A DNA stretch of 64,000 nucleotides from an uncultured Paracoccaceae bacterium (GCA_947494675.1 CANLVP010000003.1:660001-724000), one strand, 5' to 3'; shown: positions 33,534 to 42,292, numbered from the stretch's first letter. Notes: generated by a model from the letters alone, not told the origin. Made by a program: numbers and translations.

Positions 33534-34820
33534 TTAGCCCAGTTGCGACAGCGGGATCAGCTTGTCTTGAACGTCAACGCTGGGTGCGAAACTGTTGTCA
33601 TTGATGACAAGGTCAAACGTGTGGACGCCGCCATCGGTCTTGCGCCACTGTCCGCCCGCCACTTCGGTGACCGCCACGTTCTTGATCGGTGTATCGGCCC
33701 AGTTCACCGGCCCCACCATCGTGTTTAGGTTTAGACCCGCAATCGCATCGCGCACCGCGTCCGGGTTCTTCGGATCGCCCGAATTCTTCAAGGCTGCGAT
33801 GCCAGTCTCAAACAGGGCATGGCTATACCCAAGCGTTTGCACCCATTGTTTGCCAGAACTTTCGGTCCAGGTAGAGGCGAGTTCTGCTGCGGTTTGTCCT
33901 GTCAGGGAAGAGGTCCAAGGCATGTTCGGGGTCCACCAAACCTCGGTCGACATGCCATTACCACGGTCGCCAAGTGCCTCAATGGCAGACGGGAAAAGGA
34001 ACGCAGCAGCATAGGTCGCAGCTTCGGGCGAGAAGCCCTGCTGGCCCGCCTGCGCCCAGAATGTCGCCCAGTTTGGCGGGAAGCCAAAGCCGGTGACGAT
34101 TTCTGCGCCACCTTGGGCGAATTTGGAGACTTGGCCTGAGAAATCCTGCGTATCGAACTGATACATGCCGCCATCGATCCGTGAATAACCTGCCCCTGCC
34201 ATAACTGCCGGAAGCCCAAGCTCCGGGCTTGCAAAGGCCTGACCGGCTGGGTTGTCGAAGTAAAAGTCGCCAACAACCTTGTTCGTATCAAGCTGATCCC
34301 AGAGCTTGGTGAAGGTCTGCATCGCCATCTCCACGCCCCAGAAGAAGGTGAAGGAATAGGGGAAACCCTGCTCAGGGTTCGAGCCACGCCCGAACATCCA
34401 CGCCTGCCAGGGGCCCATCGTCGAGATGGAAGGGATACCTGCGATGTCCGACATCTCACCGGTTGCGACGGAGGCATCCAGATCCTGCACCAGCATCAGA
34501 TCAACGCCCTCGCGCTGGATCAGCTCGTTGCCCACGGCCGCAGAGCGGTTGGGGTTGGACTGGTTGTCCTTGACGATGAATTCGACCGAATAAGTATTGC
34601 CGCCAATGGTCAGCCCCTGATCGGTGATCTGTTTGACCTGCTCCAGCATCCAAGGATCGCTTTCACCAAATTCGGCACGCGCGCCGGTGAGCGCGGTGAT
34701 ATACCCGATGCGGATATCACGCGCTTGGGCGCGCACGATGCTTGGCGCGGCAAGCAAGCTCAGCGAGGCGCCTGTGCCTGCAAGCACAGAACGGCGTGAC
34801 AGTGTTTTGGAGAGTGGCAT
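33534..34820 (-). CDS. Periplasmic binding protein of the Liv-type importer (Tat signal)
   Basis: The 428-residue product starts with a twin-arginine signal: SRRSVLAGTGASLSLLAAPSIVRA with an RR followed by a hydrophobic stretch and an A-x-A-like cleavage site near residue 31. The mature part is a type I periplasmic binding protein of the LivK/AmiC group, seen in DIRIGYITALTGARAEFGES, KDNQSNPNRSAAVGNELI and IPSISTMGPWQAWM. It is longer than classic LivK (about 345 residues), as in amide- or urea-binding relatives. It is the first gene of the importer-amidohydrolase operon and lies 81 nt past the LuxR-type gene. It may bind an acylated amine, by inference from the downstream enzyme. Confidence 0.88.
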   Translation of the reverse strand: MPLSKTLSRRSVLAGTGASLSLLAAPSIVRAQARDIRIGYITALTGARAEFGESDPWMLEQVKQITDQGLTIGGNTYSVEFIVKDNQSNPNRSAAVGNELIQREGVDLMLVQDLDASVATGEMSDIAGIPSISTMGPWQAWMFGRGSNPEQGFPYSFTFFWGVEMAMQTFTKLWDQLDTNKVVGDFYFDNPAGQAFASPELGLPAVMAGAGYSRIDGGMYQFDTQDFSGQVSKFAQGGAEIVTGFGFPPNWATFWAQAGQQGFSPEAATYAAAFLFPSAIEALGDRGNGMSTEVWWTPNMPWTSSLTGQTAAELASTWTESSGKQWVQTLGYSHALFETGIAALKNSGDPKNPDAVRDAIAGLNLNTMVGPVNWADTPIKNVAVTEVAGGQWRKTDGGVHTFDLVINDNSFAPSVDVQDKLIPLSQLG

Positions 34821-34888
34821 TTCAAGTCCTTCCCATGTCGGATCATCTGATTAGGACAAAGCCTGACGGAAGGAAGATCAAAAAAGGA

Positions 34889-34904
34889 TAGTGCATTTGC
34901 ACTA
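34889..34904. promoter_or_regulatory. Inverted repeat upstream of the Liv-type operon
   Basis: TAGTGC-attt-GCACTA is a perfect 6-bp inverted repeat with a 4-nt spacer, 69-84 nt before the binding-protein start. It overlaps the stop codon of the LuxR-type gene, so it could be that regulator's binding site or a weak transcript end. Confidence 0.45.
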
Positions 34905-35858
34905 CGAATTTACATTGAAAAACCCGGCTTTGGTCAAAAAGCTCACGCGGTTCTTCGTGCCGGTTTTCTTATAGATCGCAGCCACTTGGTTGCGCACCGT
35001 GTTGTGAGACACCTGACGTTCGACGGCAATCTCGCGCATGGACTTGCCCAGTTTCAGCGCCTCCGCCACCTGCTGTTCCTGTGGTGACAAACGCGCGAGC
35101 AAGCTGTTGGGCGACAGCCGCAGCAACACAAGACCTGGCTTATACCGGGTGCTTTCCAAGACCACATCGCCACCCATCCAGTGCCGCAATCCAAACGACA
35201 TGTCCGTCAGAAGCGCGTCGATCTTTGTACCATTGGCACAGGCGTCCCGCAGTTTGTCGCGAAAGCCACGGGTCGCACGGACAACGGCCCCGCCCTCACT
35301 GACAATCGCCGCTTCGCCATCCTTGGGGGCAAGGCTGCGCAACTCGGCCCGCAGGCTCAATGACAGGTTCTGTTCGATGTGCCGCAAAATCAGCCGATAG
35401 GTCCGGCTGTCCGTGTCCGAGAATGCCTGCCCAGCTTGGGTTTTGTAGAGCGACAGAAAGAAATTAAACTCGCTATCGCCTTGGAATCTGCAATGCCCAT
35501 TGAGGATTGAGCGAATTTGAAACGCCTCAAGGGTCTTGTGGTAATCATGCGGCAAGGCGTCCGTTTCTGCGTCAATTGTCTTGCCATAGATCGACAGATT
35601 GCGACCGGTTTTCACGAAGGGATCCAGATGCAGCACCGCCCGAATGGCGCTGTCGTAGCTTTGCGGCAAATTGAATAGACCCGTATTAATCAGCCGGTTG
35701 CGCCCGCCGCTGAAATTCGACCATCCCCACCACGCCGCATCAAAGGGGATCGCCTCTTGAAGAACCTCGATCTGTCCGGTTTGGTGATCATCCAGACTCA
35801 ACCCGATCGCGGAGTCGGTCAATTGGAGAATGAGGCTGCTGAGATCTTCGAGGTTCAT
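34902..35858 (-). CDS. LuxR-type transcriptional regulator with large N-terminal sensor region
   Basis: The 318-residue product ends in a LuxR/FixJ helix-turn-helix (LSPQEQQVAEALKLGKSMREIAVERQVSHNTVRNQVAAIYKKTGTKNRVSF, about residues 258-308). The 250-residue N-terminal part is soluble, has aromatic-rich stretches (FDAAWWGWSNFSGG) and no receiver-domain aspartate pattern or ATPase motif. It is not a typical homoserine-lactone receptor. It reads in the same direction as the Liv-type importer operon and ends 81 nt before it, so it most likely controls that operon. The signal is unknown. Confidence 0.85.
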   Translation of the reverse strand: MNLEDLSSLILQLTDSAIGLSLDDHQTGQIEVLQEAIPFDAAWWGWSNFSGGRNRLINTGLFNLPQSYDSAIRAVLHLDPFVKTGRNLSIYGKTIDAETDALPHDYHKTLEAFQIRSILNGHCRFQGDSEFNFFLSLYKTQAGQAFSDTDSRTYRLILRHIEQNLSLSLRAELRSLAPKDGEAAIVSEGGAVVRATRGFRDKLRDACANGTKIDALLTDMSFGLRHWMGGDVVLESTRYKPGLVLLRLSPNSLLARLSPQEQQVAEALKLGKSMREIAVERQVSHNTVRNQVAAIYKKTGTKNRVSFLTKAGFFNVNS

Positions 35859-36047
35859 GGCGCGAGCTTACGGGTAGGATCAAACCATGTCAGCCGTCGG
35901 CCCCCGCTCTTGGGGCTCGGCGGTCTTTTCTGACCGATGAATAGGCCCTCACGCCAAACTGGGCGATATGCCCGTCCTGTCACGGCAACACACCTAGGCG
36001 CAAAAACAGAGCTGCAAGACCAGTCACTGACGTAAACACCACTTACC

Positions 36048-36905
36048 TCATAAGGCGATCTTTAGACCATCTTTGCCCACAATCAGTTCACCGTTCCAAT
36101 GCCCATCAACGGCAACTTGCCAGTCGGCCTCGCTGTAATGCGGGTCATCAGATGGAATAAGGTGCGACAACGCGAGCCGTTTGACGCCTGCTTGCGTCGC
36201 GGTCTTTGCGGCGTCATGGGCAAACGTATGGGACCGCAGCCAATGGGCCATCAGCTTATCACTGCTGTTGCCGATCCGTGCCATCAATGCGGGCAGCGCG
36301 CTTTCCAGCATCGCCTCATGCACCAAAAGGTCTGCACCTTTGGCGAAGTCTTCGAGTGCGGCAAGGGGCGCGGTGTCGCCGGAACAGACGACATGGACAT
36401 CGGCGGTTTTGAACGACAAAGCAAAGCAATCCACCAGCGGGGGATGTTCGGACCGGATGGCCGACACGACCAACCCGTCGCGATCCATGACGATGCCTGC
36501 GTCTATGACATGCACCTTCACCAATTCACGTAGGTCCGGGCGGCCTTCGTCCTCCATCCGCAGATCGATGTCTGCTTTCATGGATAACAGGAACGCCGTC
36601 CAATAGTCGGAAAGGCCGGGCGGGCCATAGACATCGACCGGCGTTTTCAGCCCTGCTGTCCAAGAGGTGTGCAGTAGCGGCCCGAGCTCAAGATAGTGGT
36701 CGGAATGCAGATGCGTGACAAAGATCAACGACAGATCTTTAAGCTGCATCCCCTGATCGACCAAGCCTTTGGTCACACCAAGCCCGCAATCCACAACGAT
36801 TTGCCTGCCGTTCAGAACATACAGGTTTGACGTGGGCATCGACGACCCGGGACGGATCGCGGGGCCACCTTTGGTGCCCAAAAGGGCGACGTAGTTCTCG
36901 GACAT
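36048..36905 (-). CDS. Metallo-beta-lactamase-fold hydrolase (RNase Z/arylsulfatase-like branch)
   Basis: The 285-residue product carries the full metal site motif THLHSDHYLELGPLL near residue 64 and later metal-site residues: VVCSGDTAPLAALEDFAKGADLLVHEAML (Asp/His, about residues 172-200) and the final His in LALSHLIPSDD. The layout resembles RNase Z-type MBL hydrolases, but it has no exosite for tRNA that I can see, and no signal peptide. It is the third gene of the iclR-aminotransferase-MBL transcript, 11 nt after the aminotransferase, so a role as a lactonase, esterase or similar hydrolase in that pathway is likely. Substrate unknown. Confidence 0.85.
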   Translation of the reverse strand: MSENYVALLGTKGGPAIRPGSSMPTSNLYVLNGRQIVVDCGLGVTKGLVDQGMQLKDLSLIFVTHLHSDHYLELGPLLHTSWTAGLKTPVDVYGPPGLSDYWTAFLLSMKADIDLRMEDEGRPDLRELVKVHVIDAGIVMDRDGLVVSAIRSEHPPLVDCFALSFKTADVHVVCSGDTAPLAALEDFAKGADLLVHEAMLESALPALMARIGNSSDKLMAHWLRSHTFAHDAAKTATQAGVKRLALSHLIPSDDPHYSEADWQVAVDGHWNGELIVGKDGLKIAL

Positions 36906-36916
36906 TGCTGTTCCCT

Positions 36917-38263
36917 TCAGACCGACGCGAAACCCGCATCAAGCGCGGTCAAGATCGTGTTGGCATCGGCTTCGGTCAGAACAAGCGGCGGCGACAAAAT
37001 CAGGTTCGGGCCCGACACACGCACCATCGCACCGGCCGCATAGGCACCTTCGTAGACTTTTGCCGCCGTTGCCGCATCGATCGGTTTTTTGGTGGCGCGG
37101 TCGCTGACCATTTCAATGGCGGTCATCAACCCGTGCCCTCCGCGTACATCGCCAATGATATCGTATTTTGCCATCAATGCTTTGCACCCTTCGTAAAGTT
37201 GCGTCCCGCGTGCCGCTGCATTCTCGACCACGTTCAAACGTTTGGTTTCTTCCAGACAGGCTAGGGCCGCTGCCGCGCCGACGGGGTGGCCGGAATAGGT
37301 ATATCCGTGCCCGATTTTGGCGTTTGGATCGGATTCGAAGGCTTCGATCATGCGGTCGCCCAACATCACGGCCCCGAATGGGAAATAGCCATTGGTGATG
37401 GCCTTTGCGGTCGCCATCATGTCAGGCTTGATGCCCCAGAGCCGCGCACCAGACCAAGCACCCGTGCGGCCATACGCGGTAATGACCTCATCCGTGATCA
37501 ACAGAATGCCGTTTCGATTGCAAATGTCCTGCACCATCGGCGCAAAGGATTTATGCGGGGGAATAACACCGCCCGCCCCCAAAATTGGCTCCATGATCAT
37601 GGCCGCGATTGTGCCAGCCCCTTGGAACGCGATCTCATCCTCAAGCGCTTGAGCGCAGAGTTGTGCCAAACGTGCTGGGTCTGTTTCGTTGAATGGATTG
37701 CGGTAGGTGTAGGGCGCGGGGATGTGATAGCAGCCCGGCAACAAAGGTTCATAAGCCGTGCGGAAATTGGCGTTGCCGTTGACCGATGCGCCGCCGATAT
37801 GGGTGCCGTGATACCCCTTTTTCAGGCTCAGGAATTTGGTGCGTCCCGCCTCGCCGCGCAGTTTATGATACTGGCGTGCCAAACGCAGCGCGGTCTCAAC
37901 GGAATCGGACCCGCCGGAGGTGAAAAACGCGCGGCTAAGGCCATCGGGTTCAAAAAATTGACCCAGCTCATAAGACAGCTCAATAACCGCATCGTTAGAT
38001 GTGCCGCGGAATGTTGAATAGTAGGGCAGCGCGTCCAATTGCTTGGCGATCGCGTCTTTGACCGGCTGGCATGAATAGCCCAAATTGACGTTCCAAAGCC
38101 CACCAACGGCATCCACAACAGAATGCCCGTCGATGTCCGACACGCTGACGCCGGATGCGCCTGTGATGATCTTGGGCGGGTTGTCGTGGCTATCCTTGGG
38201 GGACGTCATTGGATGCCACATATGGCGCCCGTTATTCTCTTTCAGGAAGTTCGAATCTTTCAT
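36917..38263 (-). CDS. Class III (omega-type) aminotransferase
   Basis: The 448-residue product is a PLP-dependent class III aminotransferase, which moves an amino group from an amine or omega-amino acid to pyruvate or a keto acid. Visible landmarks are YSTFRGTSNDAVIELSYELG, FTSGGSDSVETALRLARQYHKL near residue 114, the PLP-contact region ILLITDEVITAYGRTGAW near residue 256, and the Schiff-base lysine in DMMATAKAITNGYFPFGAV near residue 285. The WHPMTSPKDS N-terminus is like that of taurine/beta-alanine:pyruvate transaminases. It overlaps the IclR gene by 4 nt. The aldehyde made could feed the aldehyde dehydrogenase of the divergent operon. Confidence 0.9.
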   Translation of the reverse strand: MKDSNFLKENNGRHMWHPMTSPKDSHDNPPKIITGASGVSVSDIDGHSVVDAVGGLWNVNLGYSCQPVKDAIAKQLDALPYYSTFRGTSNDAVIELSYELGQFFEPDGLSRAFFTSGGSDSVETALRLARQYHKLRGEAGRTKFLSLKKGYHGTHIGGASVNGNANFRTAYEPLLPGCYHIPAPYTYRNPFNETDPARLAQLCAQALEDEIAFQGAGTIAAMIMEPILGAGGVIPPHKSFAPMVQDICNRNGILLITDEVITAYGRTGAWSGARLWGIKPDMMATAKAITNGYFPFGAVMLGDRMIEAFESDPNAKIGHGYTYSGHPVGAAAALACLEETKRLNVVENAAARGTQLYEGCKALMAKYDIIGDVRGGHGLMTAIEMVSDRATKKPIDAATAAKVYEGAYAAGAMVRVSGPNLILSPPLVLTEADANTILTALDAGFASV

Positions 38264-39069
38264 GATATCGGGTCCAATGCGTTAGAATTTTTCAGCGTGG
38301 CGGCCCAAACGGCCTCAACTTGGTCAGGAACGGTGCCGCCCCATCCACGGGTCAAATCGCGGCTGGCGGCTATCAGGTGTTCTTGGCATTTGCGTTCGAG
38401 GTCGGGCGAGAACCGGGTTGCGACGCAGGCGACTGAGATGGCCCCGGCCAGATTTCCGGTTTTGTCAAAGACGGGTGCGGCGAGGCTGGATACCTCGTCC
38501 TCAAAGCTTCGGATCGTGCGGCCAAATCCAGTTTCCCGAACGGATTGCACCGCATCTTCCAGCGAGGCCTTCGATTTGATGGTGTAGCTTGTGAAGGTTT
38601 TGAGGTTGGCCGTCGCAATCTCCATCAGGTCAGAGGGGCCGAACGCCAATATGGACAAGCCAGAAGCTGTCGCATGAAGCGGGAATTTGTCGAGGTCAAT
38701 CACAACCCGTGTGCTGTGTTGCGTCGATTCGCAGGACGCCAAGGCGAACACAGTCGACCCTGACAAAACCGACGCGTGGGTCGTTTCCCCGGTCTCTTCT
38801 GCCAGCGCCTTAAGAACCGGCACAGCGCTCTCTTTGCGGGGCACGGTCTGTTCGCGCACCTGCGCCAGTTGCAGAAATGCGGGCCCAAGACGGTACTGCC
38901 GCGTAAGCGGATTTTGCTCAACAAATCCCGCTTCTTCAAGGGCTTGAAGGTGCCGGTGAGTCGTCGCCTTGTCACGCTTCGCCAGCCGACACAGCGCAGA
39001 CAATCCGATTTCTGGTCTCGTTGCTGAAAAAAACGAAAGCAATTGAAGGGTTTTTGCGGCTGAGGACAA
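38260..39069 (-). CDS. IclR-family transcriptional regulator
   Basis: The 269-residue product has an N-terminal winged helix-turn-helix (TLQLLSFFSATRPEIGLSALCRLAKRDKATTHRHLQALEEAGFVEQN, residues 7-53) and a C-terminal IclR effector domain (ETGETTHASVLSGSTVFALASCES and LAAPVFDKTGNLAGAISVAC). It heads the minus-strand aminotransferase-MBL operon and is divergent from tctC. The inverted repeat at 39149-39165 in the shared region is a plausible operator. It probably senses the transported carboxylate or an intermediate. The family call is secure. Confidence 0.92.
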   Translation of the reverse strand: MSSAAKTLQLLSFFSATRPEIGLSALCRLAKRDKATTHRHLQALEEAGFVEQNPLTRQYRLGPAFLQLAQVREQTVPRKESAVPVLKALAEETGETTHASVLSGSTVFALASCESTQHSTRVVIDLDKFPLHATASGLSILAFGPSDLMEIATANLKTFTSYTIKSKASLEDAVQSVRETGFGRTIRSFEDEVSSLAAPVFDKTGNLAGAISVACVATRFSPDLERKCQEHLIAASRDLTRGWGGTVPDQVEAVWAATLKNSNALDPIS

Positions 39070-39148
39070 TTGGGGACCACCGATCTGTCTGGTTTCAGAA
39101 AAAGTTTGACAGACACAATTTCCTAAGGCAACCTTTTTTTAAACCACT

Positions 39149-39165
39149 GGTTCAAATAATGAACC
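39149..39165. promoter_or_regulatory. Candidate IclR operator upstream of tctC
   Basis: GGTTCA-aataa-TGAACC is a perfect 6-bp inverted repeat with a 5-nt spacer, 21 nt before the tctC start and 80 nt before iclR. A TTGACA lies at 39106-39111. Binding here could block tctC transcription. Confidence 0.55.
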
Positions 39166-39185
39166 GATCAACCGGGAGACTGTAA

Positions 39186-40130
39186 ATGATCAAATTGACG
39201 AAGACGGCAACGGCTGTGGCATTGTGCCTTGCCGCGATGGCGGGCAGCGCGCAGGCGGAATATCCGGAGAAACCGGTAGAGTTTGTTGTGCCTTGGCCGC
39301 CGGGCGATCTTGAAGACGTGCTGACGCGGATGATCGCGGAAGACTTCACTGCGGCCTACGGCGTCCCTGCTGCGGTTGTGAACAAACCGGGCGGCGGCGG
39401 CGGCCCATTCCCGGGTGCGATTGAAGTCGCGAATGCCCCCGCTGACGGCTACACGGTCGGCTCCTTTATCATCGCCATCCCCGTCGTGGGCCCGCAGATC
39501 GGCATCCCCGAGCTGAACCCGAACCCATTTGAGCCACTTGGCAACTTCCTGACTTACCCATTTGTCATCGCAGCGGGCGCGAATGCACCCTACGATGACA
39601 TGGCGGGTCTTGCGGCTCATGCGCAGGACAATGACGTTGTCTTGGGCCACTTCGGTGCGCCGCTTGTGCCAACGCAGGTGACACTTGGGCTGGCCTCCGA
39701 GATGGGCTTTTCTTACGCCGCGGATGCCGCGTTTGACGCACTGGATTGCAACACCTTGGCGTCCGGCGATGTCGATGTGATCAACACAACATTGCAGCTG
39801 ATCCTGCCCTGCCTTGACGACGTGAAGGTTCTGGCCTCCATCGGGTCTGAGCGTATTTCGTTGACACCCGACGCGCCAACGGTTGCTGAGCTTGCACCGA
39901 ACCTGGACGTAGCACTTTGGAACGGCTTGTTCGTTCACAAAGACACACCGCAAGACGTGCGCGACAAGATCATCGCGGTCGCACAGGAAACTGTGATGTC
40001 TGAGCGCGCGCAAGCATTGGCCGCTGAAACCGGTGCGCTTGTCTACTGGCAGGACGCGGATGCTGTGACGTCCCAGATCGAAAAAGACATCGAAACGCTT
40101 GGTGCGATCGACGCGATCCTGTCCGAATAA
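39186..40130 (+). CDS. tctC: Tripartite tricarboxylate transporter, periplasmic binding protein
   Basis: The 314-residue product has a Sec signal peptide (MIKLTKTATAVALCLAAMAGSAQA, cleavage after residue 24) and a type II periplasmic binding fold of the TctC/Bug family. The conserved start of the mature protein, YPEKPVEFVVPWPPGDLEDVLTRMIAEDF, and the GGGGGPFPGAIEVANAPADGYTVG segment near residue 70 support this. The common glycine-rich PGGxxD motif is replaced by PPGDLED. It binds an organic acid for the TctAB permease encoded downstream. It is the first gene of the divergent operon and is followed by a very stable hairpin. Confidence 0.9.
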   Translation: MIKLTKTATAVALCLAAMAGSAQAEYPEKPVEFVVPWPPGDLEDVLTRMIAEDFTAAYGVPAAVVNKPGGGGGPFPGAIEVANAPADGYTVGSFIIAIPVVGPQIGIPELNPNPFEPLGNFLTYPFVIAAGANAPYDDMAGLAAHAQDNDVVLGHFGAPLVPTQVTLGLASEMGFSYAADAAFDALDCNTLASGDVDVINTTLQLILPCLDDVKVLASIGSERISLTPDAPTVAELAPNLDVALWNGLFVHKDTPQDVRDKIIAVAQETVMSERAQALAAETGALVYWQDADAVTSQIEKDIETLGAIDAILSE

Positions 40131-40151
40131 GGGCTGGCTTACGACAAAAGG

Positions 40152-40172
40152 CCGGGCGGCACTGCCGCCCGG
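40152..40172 (+). promoter_or_regulatory. Intra-operon hairpin after tctC
   Basis: CCGGGCGGCA and TGCCGCCCGG are perfectly complementary with a single base between, giving an effective 9-bp GC stem. It is followed by TTGCTTTC, so it may partly terminate transcription or protect the tctC mRNA. Its position parallels the hairpin after the inositol-binding-protein gene. Confidence 0.7.
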
Positions 40173-40218
40173 TTGCTTTCGGCAGACCAGTGTAGACTGA
40201 CCAACGCGGAGCATTCCC

Positions 40219-40758
40219 TTGACGCATACCAAGACATTGAAGTCGCTATTCAAACGATATCGCCGCCCCGGGGATATCGTGTTCGCTTGGTTCTGTGTTG
40301 TCGGTTCTGTCTTCTTGTTAAGCCAGATTTTCGACCAGACAGCCTACAAGGATGGCGCGAAACTATTCGCGCAGCCCCGTTTTTGGCCTGCTGTTTCGCT
40401 GCTCCTCATGACAGCTTTCGCAGCCTTCCACCTTCTGGGGTCCGCATTGTCGGAACGGATCGATGGGCGCTGGCGCGAGGTTTGGCTTTGGGTATCCTCA
40501 CTGGAATACGCGGGCTGGTTTATGGCCTATGCCTTTGTGGTGCCCTACACCGGCTACCTTTTGACGACGATTGTCTTCGCCGTCTTGCTTGCCTTCCGTG
40601 TCGGTTACCGCAGCGCAAAGATGCTGCTCGCAGCAGCGGGAAGCGCGCTGGTGACCGTCCTGTTGTTCAAGACCCTCCTGAAAGTGAACCTGCCATCCGG
40701 ACTAATCTACGAGCAGCTTCCCGATGGTTTGCGTCAATTCATGCTGACATATTTCTAA
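40219..40758 (+). CDS. tctB: Tripartite tricarboxylate transporter, small membrane subunit
   Basis: The 179-residue product has four transmembrane helices (for example DIVFAWFCVVGSVFLLSQIF near residue 19 and WFMAYAFVVPYTGYLLTTIVFAVLLAF near residue 100), as expected for TctB. It pairs with TctA in the inner membrane. The start is a TTG at 40219 with GGAG 7 nt upstream; no closer ATG leaves the first helix intact. It lies 88 nt after tctC, across the hairpin, and 7 nt before tctA. The sequence of TctB is weakly conserved, so the call depends partly on its neighbours. Confidence 0.85.
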   Translation: MTHTKTLKSLFKRYRRPGDIVFAWFCVVGSVFLLSQIFDQTAYKDGAKLFAQPRFWPAVSLLLMTAFAAFHLLGSALSERIDGRWREVWLWVSSLEYAGWFMAYAFVVPYTGYLLTTIVFAVLLAFRVGYRSAKMLLAAAGSALVTVLLFKTLLKVNLPSGLIYEQLPDGLRQFMLTYF

Positions 40759-40765
40759 GGATCTG

Positions 40766-42286
40766 ATGATGGAAAATATTCTCGCAGGCCTTGAAATGTT
40801 GGCGCGATGGGATGTCCTGATCGCCCTTTTGGTCGGGTCGATTGGCGGCGTGATCATCGGCGCGATCCCCGGTGTCGGCCCCGCCGTTGCAATTGCCATC
40901 ATGCTTCCGGCGACGTTCGGGCTGGACCCGATTGTCGGGCTGACAATGCTCTTGGGGATCTACGGGTCGTCGATGTATGGCGGTGCGATCCCGGCTGTGT
41001 TGATCAACACCCCCGGTACCGCCGTGAACGCGCTCACGTCTTATGACGGCTACCCGATGACCGAGAATGGCGAGGCTCACCGCGCGGTATCGCTGGCCTA
41101 TAGCGCCTCGTTCTGGGGCGGTATTTTCGGCATCGGCTGCTTGATCCTGTTGTCACCGGTGCTGGCCATTGTGGCGCCAATGTTTGGCAGCCGAGAGATT
41201 TTCCTGGCCGCGCTGTTGGGCATCATATTGGTGGTGCTGGCCCATCGCGGCCAGATCATGGCAGCGGGTATGTTGGGCATGTTTGGGATATTCCTGCAAA
41301 CCATCGGCCTTGATGCCGTCACCTACACACAGCGCTACACCTTTGATCAATCTTTCCTGTCGTCCGGCATCAACCTGATCGTCGTGGTCTTGGGTTTGTT
41401 CGCGCTCAGCCAAGCCTTCTTTTTGCTGACAGCGCCCGACAACAGCCCGGATGCCAAGCCCGTTTCAGGGAAACTGGGCGCTGGGTTTAAGGAACTTCTG
41501 AAGCACAAGCGGATCGCAACCGTCGCCTCTGGCTTTGGTGTCATCCTTGGCATGATCCCCGGCACGGGTGAATTCACGGCCCAGTTCATGAGCTACACTT
41601 ACGCGCAGAAAACATCGAAAGAGCCGGAAAAATTCGGCAAAGGATCGCCCGAAGGTTTGATCGCATCTGAGGCCGCAAACAACGCCGTGCCAGCCGCCGC
41701 AATGATCCCGCTCTTGGCCTTGGGCATCCCGGGTGAGGCGCTGACGGCAATGATGTTGTCGGTGTTCTACGTGCACAACGTCATCCCCGGCCCGCAGTTG
41801 TTCCAAAACAATATCGACCTCGTCTACGGCCTCTATTTCGCGCTGATCGCACTGAATGTGATCGTCTTGGTCTTCTTGTTGTTCTCAACGAACCTGCTGA
41901 CCAAGATTATCCGCATTCCAACCCGTTTCTTGGGCGTGATGATCCTGATGTTGTCCTTCGTGGGCGTCTACTCGCTGCGCAATTCACTGACGGATGTCAT
42001 CATCTCTGCGGTCTTTGGCGTCCTCGGTCTGGTGCTCAAACGGCTGAACCTGCCGATTGTTCCAATCATCCTCGGCATGGTGCTTGGCGGGATCATGGAA
42101 ACCAAGCTGCGATCCGCCTTGCCGCGATTGAAGTCGCCGCTGGATATGATCGACCGGCCGATCTCTTTCATCATTTTTGCGCTGATCCTTTTGGTGATCG
42201 GCCTGCATATTCGCACCTTGGTAAAGGAATTTCGCGCCCATCAGCCGGACGAAGATCACGACCTTCACGACACGCAAGCACGGTAA
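40766..42286 (+). CDS. tctA: Tripartite tricarboxylate transporter, large membrane subunit
   Basis: The 506-residue product is the main permease of the TTT system, with about eleven to twelve transmembrane helices. Family signatures are clear: GGVIIGAIPGVGPAVAIAIMLPATFGLDPIVGLTMLLGIYGSSMYGGAIPAVLINTPGT-like blocks over residues 29-87, and a second copy near residue 255 (GVILGMIPGTGEFTAQFMSYTYAQKTSK). This internal repeat is typical. It imports a di- or tricarboxylate using an ion gradient. AAGGATCTG precedes the double ATG. ALDH follows after 6 nt. Confidence 0.93.
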   Translation: MMENILAGLEMLARWDVLIALLVGSIGGVIIGAIPGVGPAVAIAIMLPATFGLDPIVGLTMLLGIYGSSMYGGAIPAVLINTPGTAVNALTSYDGYPMTENGEAHRAVSLAYSASFWGGIFGIGCLILLSPVLAIVAPMFGSREIFLAALLGIILVVLAHRGQIMAAGMLGMFGIFLQTIGLDAVTYTQRYTFDQSFLSSGINLIVVVLGLFALSQAFFLLTAPDNSPDAKPVSGKLGAGFKELLKHKRIATVASGFGVILGMIPGTGEFTAQFMSYTYAQKTSKEPEKFGKGSPEGLIASEAANNAVPAAAMIPLLALGIPGEALTAMMLSVFYVHNVIPGPQLFQNNIDLVYGLYFALIALNVIVLVFLLFSTNLLTKIIRIPTRFLGVMILMLSFVGVYSLRNSLTDVIISAVFGVLGLVLKRLNLPIVPIILGMVLGGIMETKLRSALPRLKSPLDMIDRPISFIIFALILLVIGLHIRTLVKEFRAHQPDEDHDLHDTQAR

Positions 42287-42292
42287 GTTAGA

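Noticed and set aside
35890-35930. GC-rich hairpin between the LuxR-type and MBL genes as a terminator
   Set aside because: The T-tract lies on the plus-strand side, but both flanking genes are on the minus strand, so no gene would end there.
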